NCBI RefSeq assembly: GCF_030580955.1
Contig: NZ_JAUQON010000015.1
Coordinates: 62,001-126,000 of the forward strand
From: Hymenobacter convexus
Lineage (GTDB): Bacteria > Bacteroidota > Bacteroidia > Cytophagales > Hymenobacteraceae
Reading direction: 5' to 3'
Length of the DNA: 64,000 nucleotides
Within the stretch, counting starts at the first letter, position 1; the number at the start of each line of letters is the position of its first letter. The notes under the pieces were generated by a model. It did not search any database. It had not been told where the DNA came from and saw nothing but the letters and a program-made list of their open reading frames with translations. This document shows positions 1 to 6,443 of the stretch, in pieces. Position numbers and translations under genes: made by a program.

Positions 1-180
1 GCCGGCGGCTTGCAGCAGCGGCGCTAGCGACTCGGGGTCAACAGGCGTTGTTTCGTCCAGCTCGGCCACGCCCAGGCTCACGGCTTTGGGCCGGTAGCCG
101 GCGCGCTCCAACAGGTTTTGTACGGCCTCCACGCACCGGGGGCACACCATATTTTTGATATGCAGTAGGTTGGTTTTCAC
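1..180 (-). CDS. AraC-type regulator with HMA-like N-terminus (partial)
   Basis: The reading frame runs off the left edge of the window, so only about 60 N-terminal residues are visible. They begin near KTNLLHIKNMVCPRC and contain a single MVCPRC motif followed by a short helix and VSLGVAELDE. This resembles the heavy-metal-associated-like N-terminus of a common Bacteroidota class of AraC-family regulators, in which the DNA-binding helices follow the HMA-like part. The helix-turn-helix region itself lies outside the window. The start is taken as GTG at 180, but the frame stays open slightly further upstream. It follows the small membrane-protein gene by a few bases, so the two may be co-transcribed. 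The family call rests on this short segment only. Confidence 0.5.
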   Translation of the reverse strand, partial: MKTNLLHIKNMVCPRCVEAVQNLLERAGYRPKAVSLGVAELDETTPVDPESLAPLLQAAG

Positions 181-185
181 AAGCT

Positions 186-545
186 TTAACGTGTTTCTGG
201 CCGCCGCGAGGCCGCCGATGAGGAATGAGAACGCGCCGCTGCAGAACCGGCCGGAGTCCGGCGCGTACGCGGCGCCGGAGTAGAAACTTCCGCCCACCCG
301 CGCCCGAACCAGTGCCCGGTGGCCCAGTTCACGAATGGCACCACGGCCAGGAACGTGACGGCCAGCAGCCAGACGAATACGAGAAAGGCGAAAAAAAGTC
401 GACTGAAAAAGTGGTCACTCGTCCCGAACAAATAACCGACCAGCATTAGTGCCAGCACCAGACTCACGCCAGCCAGCACGCCCACCCGCCGCCAGGGCCA
501 GGCGGCAACGTGTTTTTCCAAGCGACGGCGCAACGGGAGCAGCAT
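186..545 (-). CDS. Small hypothetical membrane protein
   Basis: About 119 residues from ATG at 545; a TTG at 596 in the same frame would add 17 residues. After a basic N-terminus (LLPLRRRLEKH) there are two clear hydrophobic segments, around residues 20-40 (GVLAGVSLVLALMLVGYLFG) and 48-72 (LFFAFLVFVWLLAVTFLAVV). A basic, serine- and alanine-rich tail that looks disordered follows. This predicts a two-pass inner-membrane protein. No family was recognised. It lies between a thioredoxin-like gene upstream and a regulator gene downstream, all on the minus strand, so it may be part of a short operon. No function is proposed. Confidence 0.5.
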   Translation of the reverse strand: MLLPLRRRLEKHVAAWPWRRVGVLAGVSLVLALMLVGYLFGTSDHFFSRLFFAFLVFVWLLAVTFLAVVPFVNWATGHWFGRGWAEVSTPAPRTRRTPAGSAAARSHSSSAASRRPETR

Positions 546-600
546 AATTTTCGGGAAACGAGGAGGTGAAAATAGGTGAAAATTTATTGAAGCCAACTAC

Positions 601-1203
601 TTAGCCCAGCAAGGCCAGCAGTTCGCGCTGCAAGGCCTCCCCGTTATCGGCTTCGTACCAGGCATTCATCTCCTTAATTATCTGATTGACGTGCAACGAT
701 TTATCGGCGTGCAGCTGATGGGCCAATACCTGCGCGGCGGCCGGGCGCGGGCCCCAGTCGCCGAGGTCGGCGCCAGTGGCCGCATCACGCCGAATGAGCT
801 TCGGAATGCTGTTGCCGCCGTTGGTTTGGTGGGCGGCCATCAGGGCGGGGTGGTCGGAGCGCAACACGATGTGCAGGCTCACCCGGCCGGCGCTCATTTC
901 GGCCAGATGCGCCAACACGGGCAGCGTGTGGGCGGTGTCGCCGCACCAGGCTTCGGCCAGCAGCAGCCACTGCTCGGGGCGGGGCAGGTTGGCGAGGGCG
1001 GAAACCAGCTCGGGCAGCAGTGGCTCGGCGTAGGCGCGGTCGAGGTGGGCCTGGTTCTGGTCGGTGTAGCGGATGAGGCCGGGCGTCTGGTCGGGGCCGG
1101 TGGTGCGGTGCTCGGCGGCCAGCCGGGCCACCAGGGCGCGGAACTCGGGGTAGGTGTAGGCGGGCGTAGGTACCGCAGTGGGCGAAACAATTGGGCTGGA
1201 CAT
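601..1203 (-). CDS. Thioredoxin-like family protein
   Basis: A protein of about 200 residues starting at ATG 1203; a longer in-frame start at 1212 is possible. It carries LLLAEAWCGDTAHTLPVLA, with W86-C87-G88-D89 at the position of the thioredoxin CxxC motif, followed by the predicted alpha/beta pattern and a cis-proline-like SIPKLI segment. The WCGD form with only one cysteine is typical of a thioredoxin-like family common in Bacteroidota. Classical disulfide reductase activity is therefore doubtful. There is no signal peptide, so it is probably cytoplasmic. The next gene downstream begins 56 bases after its stop codon. Confidence 0.75.
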   Translation of the reverse strand: MSSPIVSPTAVPTPAYTYPEFRALVARLAAEHRTTGPDQTPGLIRYTDQNQAHLDRAYAEPLLPELVSALANLPRPEQWLLLAEAWCGDTAHTLPVLAHLAEMSAGRVSLHIVLRSDHPALMAAHQTNGGNSIPKLIRRDAATGADLGDWGPRPAAAQVLAHQLHADKSLHVNQIIKEMNAWYEADNGEALQRELLALLG

Positions 1204-1371
1204 CAGGAGCAAACTGTGAGAATGAAGGCGCAGGCCACGCCGGGCGCAACCCCAGGGCCACTGCCACCGCTACAACCGTACCCGCCCGCCAGGGTTCAGG
1301 TTGCGCCGCGCTGGGTTATTTCTTTACCTTGCAGCGTCGCTCATTTCTTACTCCTTCACCTTCACGCTTTC

Positions 1372-1644
1372 ATGCTCCTGAAATCCCTCCTCCGCCCCTT
1401 CGCCGTGGCCTGCGCCCTCACCGCCACGTTTAGCGCCTGCAGCTCGGGCACCAAAGACGGCGACACCAACGTCGAGCGCGGCTACACCAAAAAAGGCCCC
1501 GCCGCCGGCACCGACGGCACCGCCAATGGCGACTCGGCCACCGCCGGCCTCGCCCGCGACACTGCCCGCAAAGTGACCGGCAAAGACCTCTACAAAGCCG
1601 CCGAAAATGCCAAAGACCGCAACCACGACGGCATTGCCGACTAA
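1372..1644 (+). CDS. Small putative lipoprotein with terminal DxNxDG motif
   Basis: A 90-residue protein. The start MLLKSLLRPFAVACALTATF gives a lipoprotein-type signal with a cysteine near residue 22 (FSACSSG). The mature part is short, polar and rich in lysine, glycine, threonine and aspartate. It ends in AENAKDRNHDGIAD; the DxNxDGxxD spacing is that of a calcium-binding loop of EF-hand or thrombospondin-3 type. A strong hairpin with a T-run follows the stop codon. The reading frame is open far upstream, but only the segment from 1372 looks like a protein. No specific function is known. Confidence 0.65.
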   Translation: MLLKSLLRPFAVACALTATFSACSSGTKDGDTNVERGYTKKGPAAGTDGTANGDSATAGLARDTARKVTGKDLYKAAENAKDRNHDGIAD

Positions 1645-1667
1645 TTTCTGCGTGATGGCTTAGATGC

Positions 1668-1707
1668 AAAAAGGCCCACACCTTCCGGTATGGGCCTTTT
1701 CCTTTTT
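1668..1707 (+). terminator. Rho-independent terminator
   Basis: The arms AAAAGGCCCA and TGGGCCTTTT pair around a short loop and are followed by a T-rich stretch, 24 bases after the lipoprotein stop codon. Confidence 0.85.
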
Positions 1708-1737
1708 TGCAGAGGGAAGGTGGATATTTAATACAAA

Positions 1738-1833
1738 GTCATGCTGAGCGCAGCCGAAGCATCTCTACCGCAGTACTAATCAATGCCGTTAGTAATGAAG
1801 CGGTAGAGATGCTTCGGCTGCGCTCAGCATGAC
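1738..1833. repeat. Palindromic repeat family A, copy 1
   Basis: The left arm begins GTCATGCTGAGCGCAGCCG and the right arm is its near-perfect reverse complement ending CTGCGCTCAGCATGAC. The arms are about 35 bases, with a non-palindromic centre of roughly 26 bases. Related copies occur at 27980, 32606, 36837, 40007 (half), 41110 and 51615. It lies between two convergent genes. Confidence 0.9.
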
Positions 1834-1867
1834 GTTCTAATTGACTGCGCGTTTTATTGACAACCCC

Positions 1868-2941
1868 TTAGTAAAAAATGAAACCGTTGGGCCCCACTTT
1901 CACTTCAAACGAGTCGATGGGCGCGCCTGTGGCTTGGTAGCGGATGAAGCGGCCGTTGCTGTTGTAGCTGGGCGCTACGGCGCCGAAAATAGAATTGTCG
2001 CGCGGGTCAATGTCAAAACCCGACAGGCTGCGCCGGATAAAGGGCGCGGTGGGCAAGGCCGTGGCCGCGGTGCTAATCTGGTATTCGGCCCCGCCAAAGC
2101 TGTAGTATAGTTGGTCTTTGGCCGTGTTGATGCGCAGCTTGCTGGGGCTGGCCGTACCGGGGAAGGCGAGCTTCAACTGCGTAGTGGGGCTGCCGGGATT
2201 GAAGCGCACGAGGGTACCGTTCGATACGCGGGTGAGGGTGTAGGGCGGCACACTCAGGTACGATACGAAGCCGCTGCAGAGCACCCACACGTTGCCGTCC
2301 TTGTCGGCTGCGAGGCTGCCGGGCCCGTCGGCCACGGTGATGGTGGACGCCAGGGTACCCGTGGCTTCGTCGATGACGGAAATGGTGTTGTCGTAGCTAT
2401 TGGGCACGTAGATTTTGCCACCCAGCGCCAGCAGTTGCTCGGGGTTGCGGCCCACCGTCACGCGGCTGGTCACGGTGTTGGTGGTCAAATTCAGAATGCT
2501 GAGCACGCCGGGCAGGTAGCCGGTGTAGGGCCCGCGCCATTCCGTGACGTAGCCGCGCGTGCCCGAGGTCGAGGTAAAATAGCGCGGCTGCGTGAGCCCG
2601 CTGATGGTGGCCACCGACTTGAAATCGGTCATGTTCACCACCTCAATTTTGTTGGAAGCATTGACCACGATGTAGCCGCGGCCACTCTGCACGCCCATGC
2701 TCTGCACCACATCGCCGAGCCGGGCGCCGTTATTGGCGCTGCCGAAGGCATCCACCGTTAGGGCTTTATTAGACTTGTTGAACACGCTCACGGCGCCATC
2801 GCCCACCCCAAACTGGCCTTCGCTGAGAATGTACACGCCAGATGTGGGCGGCGGCGTGGGGGCCGGCGCCTCTTCGGTTTTCGGGTCACACGCGGCCAGC
2901 ATGGCCAGGCCGGCGAAGAAGGGAATTAACTGTTTTTTCAT
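1868..2941 (-). CDS. Beta-propeller surface lipoprotein, BtuG-like (DUF5074/YncE type)
   Basis: A protein of 357 residues from ATG 2941. The signal MKKQLIPFFAGLAMLAAC has a lipobox with C18, and DPKTEEAPAPTPPPTSG follows as a linker. The rest is a chain of short repeats such as GVYILSEGQFG, KIEVVNMTDFKSVATI, LSILNLTTNTVTSRVTVG and TISVIDEATGTLASTITVA, the pattern of a YncE-like seven-bladed propeller. It starts 73 bases after the stop codon of the BtuB-like receptor, under the same cobalamin riboswitch. In Bacteroides thetaiotaomicron, BtuG is a propeller lipoprotein that captures cobalamin at the cell surface and caps BtuB. Context and fold make this gene a likely equivalent. The role is inferred. 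Confidence 0.7.
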   Translation of the reverse strand: MKKQLIPFFAGLAMLAACDPKTEEAPAPTPPPTSGVYILSEGQFGVGDGAVSVFNKSNKALTVDAFGSANNGARLGDVVQSMGVQSGRGYIVVNASNKIEVVNMTDFKSVATISGLTQPRYFTSTSGTRGYVTEWRGPYTGYLPGVLSILNLTTNTVTSRVTVGRNPEQLLALGGKIYVPNSYDNTISVIDEATGTLASTITVADGPGSLAADKDGNVWVLCSGFVSYLSVPPYTLTRVSNGTLVRFNPGSPTTQLKLAFPGTASPSKLRINTAKDQLYYSFGGAEYQISTAATALPTAPFIRRSLSGFDIDPRDNSIFGAVAPSYNSNGRFIRYQATGAPIDSFEVKVGPNGFIFY

Positions 2942-3013
2942 GGGAAAACGCACCGGCTACCGCCGGCCAGAAATTGGTAAGTGAGTTCAGGAAAAGGAGC
3001 AGCATGCCCGCCG

Positions 3014-4987
3014 CTAGCGCCAGCTCAGGCGCACGCTGGCACTAATGGCGCGGGGCGGCGCCGGCCGGCCGGGGTAGCTGAAATAAGTTTGGTTGAGCAG
3101 GTTGGTGGCTTGCAGTAGCAGCAGCACGCTGGTGCGGGCCGGCCCCTGCACGGTGCGCCCCAGCGTGGCGCCCAGCAGGCCAGTGCCGGGCAAAAAATCA
3201 GTTCCCGAGGCGTTGATGTAGCGAAAGCTGGTGAAAGCCAGCGTGGTGCTCAGCAGCCAGGCGCGCCAGCGCTGGTCGGTGCTGAGGCTGGCCTGGTGCA
3301 GCGGCACGTAGGCCAGTTGCACGCCCACGGGGTCGGAGTCGGCGGCCGAGCCTTGGGTTTTGCGCGTGTCGGTGTAGTGGTAAGCCGCTTGCACGCGGCC
3401 GTCGTAGCGGCCCTGGCGCAAGCGCAGGGCAGTGCTGGCCTCCACGCCCTGGCTGCGCACCCGGCGCAAATTGCGCGGGCTCCAGATGCCGGTGCTGGCG
3501 CTGGGCAGCCACTGCACCCAGTCGTCCACATCTTGCCGGAAGGCCGTCAACTCGCTTTCGAGGGCCAGGCGGCGGCTCCAGGCGCGGCGGTGGTGCAGGC
3601 CGCCCTCGTAGCCAATGCCCGATTCCGGGCGCAGCTCGGGGTTGCCGCCGGGCCGCCAGTATCGCTCGTTCAGGGTGGGGGCACGGTAGCTGCGGGCGGC
3701 GCTGGCTTTAAAGGTCAGAGCCTGCGCAGCGGCCGAATCGGGAGCAGCCAGCAGGTCCCATTCCAGCCCCAGGGTGGGCGTGAGCGGGGCCAGCCCAGTC
3801 GGCAGCGCCGCCTGGCGCAGGTTGGCCGAGAGACGCAGGGCCGGGCGCGGGTCGTAGCGCAACAGGGCAAAAGCAGCAGCGCGGTTTTCGCTGATTTCGG
3901 TGGTGCCGTAGCCATCCACCTGAGCGGCGAAGTGCTGCGCCTCGCCCCCCAGGCGCAAACTGCCGCGCGTGCTCAGGGCGGTGGTGTGCTCGGCCTGGGC
4001 CTGGGTAGTGCGTACGCGGGAGTTGCTGGGCGCGCCGCCGTCTTGGTAATTAAGAATGTCCTCAAACCACGCGCCGCGCACGGCCCACTGCTGGCGCGCG
4101 CCCACGTGCCGGTAGCCCAGTACGAGGCGGCGGCTCTGGTCACGCTCGCGGGCCTGGCTGCCCGCAATGTTCACGCCCGACTGAATTTCGCGGTCCACAT
4201 CGGTCAGCCAGGCGGCGGCGGTTAGCTCGGCGGCCTGGCCCACGCGCCAGGCCACATCGGGGCTTAGGCTCCATTGGTGGCGCAGGGCGGCGTTTTGCAG
4301 GGTGTAGCGCACGGGGCCACGGGCCTCCTGCAAGGTGTAGGTGTAGTTATTCTGGGCTTCGCGGTAGCTGGCGGCCACGCGCACGGCCACGGTGGGCGTG
4401 GCGGTACGGGCTTCCGCGCTGCCGCCGGCCAGACCGAAGCTGCCGGCATCGGCCTGCACGCTGCCGCGCAGGCCGGGCCGCCAGTCGGGGGCCGAGTTGA
4501 GGAGCACAGCGCCGCCCACGGCTCCGCTGCCGTAGAGGGCCGCCGCCGGGCCCGGCTGAATGGCTACGCTGGTGCTGGCGCCCACGGTCAGCAAGGAAAA
4601 ATCATTCTGGCCCAGCGTGGGCAGCATGATGTTCAGGCCGTTCCAGAGCACGGCCGTGTGCTGGGCTGAGGTGCCGCGCAGGGCGATGGTGGCCAGCTGG
4701 CCGGGGCCGTAGTACTTGAGGGCCAGCGGGGTGCGGGCCTGGAGCACGTCGGCCAGGTTGCCGCCGCGGTACTGTGCCAGCGTCGCCGAATCGAGCTCCA
4801 GGCGGGTGCTGCCCACGGCAAAGCGCTCGGGGCCCACGGCGCGCACCTGCACCTCGCCCAGCCGGTGCCGCCGCTGGCTGAGCCGGGCCGAATCGGGCAG
4901 CATGGTTTGGGCCTGGGCGGTGCCGGCCAGCAGGCACAGCAGCGCCACGCGCCGCAGCGGAGCCGGTTTCAATGAAAAAAAACGCAT
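3014..4987 (-). CDS. btuB: TonB-dependent outer-membrane cobalamin receptor
   Basis: A 657-residue receptor from ATG 4987 with signal MRFFSLKPAPLRRVALLCLL ending at TAQAQ. The N-terminal plug contains GGNLADVLQARTPLALKYYG, IALRGTSAQHTAVLWNG and ALYGSGAVGGAVLLNSAP, which are typical TonB plug motifs. The remaining ~500 residues form the 22-strand barrel, ending VSASVRLSWR-like with an aromatic final strand (ISASVRLSWR). A cobalamin riboswitch lies in the leader, which strongly supports B12 or a related corrinoid as substrate. The length is close to that of known BtuB proteins. It is followed by the BtuG-like lipoprotein gene in the same transcription unit. Energy would come from TonB-ExbBD, which is not encoded in the window. 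Confidence 0.85.
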   Translation of the reverse strand: MRFFSLKPAPLRRVALLCLLAGTAQAQTMLPDSARLSQRRHRLGEVQVRAVGPERFAVGSTRLELDSATLAQYRGGNLADVLQARTPLALKYYGPGQLATIALRGTSAQHTAVLWNGLNIMLPTLGQNDFSLLTVGASTSVAIQPGPAAALYGSGAVGGAVLLNSAPDWRPGLRGSVQADAGSFGLAGGSAEARTATPTVAVRVAASYREAQNNYTYTLQEARGPVRYTLQNAALRHQWSLSPDVAWRVGQAAELTAAAWLTDVDREIQSGVNIAGSQARERDQSRRLVLGYRHVGARQQWAVRGAWFEDILNYQDGGAPSNSRVRTTQAQAEHTTALSTRGSLRLGGEAQHFAAQVDGYGTTEISENRAAAFALLRYDPRPALRLSANLRQAALPTGLAPLTPTLGLEWDLLAAPDSAAAQALTFKASAARSYRAPTLNERYWRPGGNPELRPESGIGYEGGLHHRRAWSRRLALESELTAFRQDVDDWVQWLPSASTGIWSPRNLRRVRSQGVEASTALRLRQGRYDGRVQAAYHYTDTRKTQGSAADSDPVGVQLAYVPLHQASLSTDQRWRAWLLSTTLAFTSFRYINASGTDFLPGTGLLGATLGRTVQGPARTSVLLLLQATNLLNQTYFSYPGRPAPPRAISASVRLSWR

Positions 4988-5095
4988 CCGAATCAAATTC
5001 TCAGTTAAGAAAATTCGATTCAAAATCTACCGCCAACCAGCAGCAATGCGCCGCTGGCTACCGTCAGACTGAGGCCGAAAAACAGGGGGTAATCT

Positions 5096-5113
5096 GGCCG
5101 CCCGGGGGCGGCC
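5096..5113 (-). other. GC-rich hairpin in btuB leader
   Basis: A perfect 8-bp palindrome (GGCCGCCC...GGGCGGCC) lies between the riboswitch and the btuB start. A T5 run occurs at 5079-5083, about 12 bases further along the transcript. It could be part of the riboswitch expression platform, but the T-run is not directly adjacent to the stem, so termination is only a possibility. Confidence 0.35.
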
Positions 5114-5160
5114 GCTGTTCTCTTTCTCCATTCGTCCTCCGCGAATGCTGAACCTGTGAA

Positions 5161-5348
5161 TGTCCGGGCAGGTCTCCTGGCTTGCTCCGCCGAACAGGCC
5201 GCCTTCCCATTTTTTTGGCTGATAATCAACCAATAAACAGTGGCATTGTGGCCCGCTCCGATGTGAAGCGTACAGTTGCGGGGACAGCTCCGGCATTGAA
5301 CCGGATTCCCTTTTCAGCCGCGCCCCGCGCTTGGGGGTTGGCACCTTG
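5161..5348 (-). promoter_or_regulatory. Cobalamin riboswitch
   Basis: Read on the minus strand, the leader carries the classic conserved blocks in order: GGGAATCCGGTTCAATGCCG, then GAGCTGTCCCCGCAACTGT, then GCCACAATGCCACTG, GGGAAGGCGG, and the B12 box AGCCAGGAGACCTGCC near 5165-5181. It lies 170 bases upstream of the btuB start codon. Adenosylcobalamin or a related corrinoid should turn off the btuB and BtuG-like genes downstream. Confidence 0.95.
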
Positions 5349-5354
5349 ACAGGG

Positions 5355-5362
5355 CAAAGGTA
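5355..5362 (-). promoter_or_regulatory. -10 element for riboswitch-btuB transcript
   Basis: TACCTTTG on the minus strand fits the Bacteroidota -10 consensus TAnnTTTG. It lies about 7-10 bases before the first base expected in the riboswitch. Confidence 0.7.
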
Positions 5363-5368
5363 CGGCAT

Positions 5369-5462
5369 GTAGCGTGGACTCTGCGAGTCCGCGCCCGGGC
5401 GAACTGCCTGTAGAGTGCACGAACGGCTCGTGCGATGCGCGGACTCACAGAGTCCACGCTAC
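5369..5462. repeat. Palindromic repeat family C, copy 1
   Basis: The arms are GTAGCGTGGACTCTGCGAGT and its imperfect reverse complement ACTCACAGAGTCCACGCTAC, separated by a central ~45-base segment. The right edge touches the stop codon of the gene at 5466. A second member with GTAGCGCGGACT arms is at 49074. Confidence 0.85.
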
Positions 5463-5465
5463 GGG

Positions 5466-6320
5466 CTACCGGCGGAAGGTGACGCCGACGAAGTATTCGT
5501 GGTCGGTCAGGCGGTTCAGGGCCAAGTGGGTGCCGAGGTCGAGCTGCAGGTTGGGAGTGAGCTTGAAAATGGGGGCGATGTTGGTGGAGGCCAGCCAGCG
5601 GCGCTGCTCGGTGTTCCACAACGCCACCACTTCCGTCACGAGGCCCACTTTTTCGGTAAAATCGTATTCCAGCGCAGTAGAAGGCACAAACCTCATGTAG
5701 CGCTGGCCCGATTCCCGGTCATAATTGAGGTCGGTTTCTACCTGCGCTTCGAGGTTGGCTTGGTCGCTCAGCTCGATGTCGACGGGCAGGGTGACGCCGT
5801 AGGCGGCGCCCCCGTCGCCCACGGCGCCACCGCTGGGCAGGCGCACGTAGCCGATAACGGACATAGCAAACGTGCCCTGCTGGTCATCGCCCACGAAATT
5901 ATGCTTCACGCGCACCGTCACGTCGCCGAAGCCGGCGTGGCGCTCCTGCCAGTCGTCGGCATCCGATGGCCGTTGCTTCGCTACGCTGTAGAACGGCACT
6001 TCGAGCTGTAGGTCGGTGCGGCGGCTCAGGCCGAGCTTCAGCATGGAGTAGGCCAGGTGCAGCTCGCGGTTGTGGTCGTCGGTATCCGAGCCGCTGTTGA
6101 TGAGGCGCAGGGCGTCCATTTCGAGCTGAAAATGGCCGGCATCAACCGTGAAAGGGCTTTCGGTGACGCCGGGGCGGTCGGGCTGCAACTCGCGCAGGCG
6201 GTTGCGCGGCACCGGCTTGCGCCAGCTGAAATGGGCCGAGTCGTAGGGCGAAGATTTGGGTGGCGCCTGCGCCCGGCTCAGGGTTGGCAGCAGAAGAAAT
6301 AGATAGAACAGTTGTTTCAT
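5466..6320 (-). CDS. Outer-membrane beta-barrel protein (transporter-like, phenol MetA type)
   Basis: A 284-residue protein from ATG 6320 with signal MKQLFYLFLLLPTLSRAQ. The mature protein opens with LQPDRPGVTESPFTVDAGHF and continues in alternating beta strands (LHLAYSMLKLGLSRRTDLQL, GFGDVTVRVKHNFVG, VGLVTEVVALWNTEQRRWLA). It ends with NRLTDHEYFVGVTFRR, a barrel-closing strand. This is the pattern of the MetA-pathway/'transporter' family (PF13557 type) of outer-membrane proteins. It starts 124 bases after the stop of the TonB-dependent receptor gene on the same strand, so it may belong to the metal-uptake unit, though no specific substrate can be read from the sequence. Confidence 0.7.
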   Translation of the reverse strand: MKQLFYLFLLLPTLSRAQAPPKSSPYDSAHFSWRKPVPRNRLRELQPDRPGVTESPFTVDAGHFQLEMDALRLINSGSDTDDHNRELHLAYSMLKLGLSRRTDLQLEVPFYSVAKQRPSDADDWQERHAGFGDVTVRVKHNFVGDDQQGTFAMSVIGYVRLPSGGAVGDGGAAYGVTLPVDIELSDQANLEAQVETDLNYDRESGQRYMRFVPSTALEYDFTEKVGLVTEVVALWNTEQRRWLASTNIAPIFKLTPNLQLDLGTHLALNRLTDHEYFVGVTFRR

Positions 6321-6443
6321 GCGCGCTCTACGCAGGAAACCTACCCGTTGCCGAAGGTTGAAAGGCAAGTTTTCAGTAACTCCGCCGAGTGCGGCAGCTA
6401 ACACTCAATGGCCCTATGGGTTACTATATATTTATTCGGAGTT

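Noticed and set aside
5020..5229. A hydrophobic frame (YPLFFGLSLTVASGALLLVG) downstream of the cobalamin riboswitch
   Set aside because: It has no ATG, GTG or TTG start between the riboswitch and the hydrophobic part, so it cannot be supported as a small membrane protein. A 34-codon frame from ATG 5131 to 5027 in another phase has GGAGGA ahead of it but no protein-like content.
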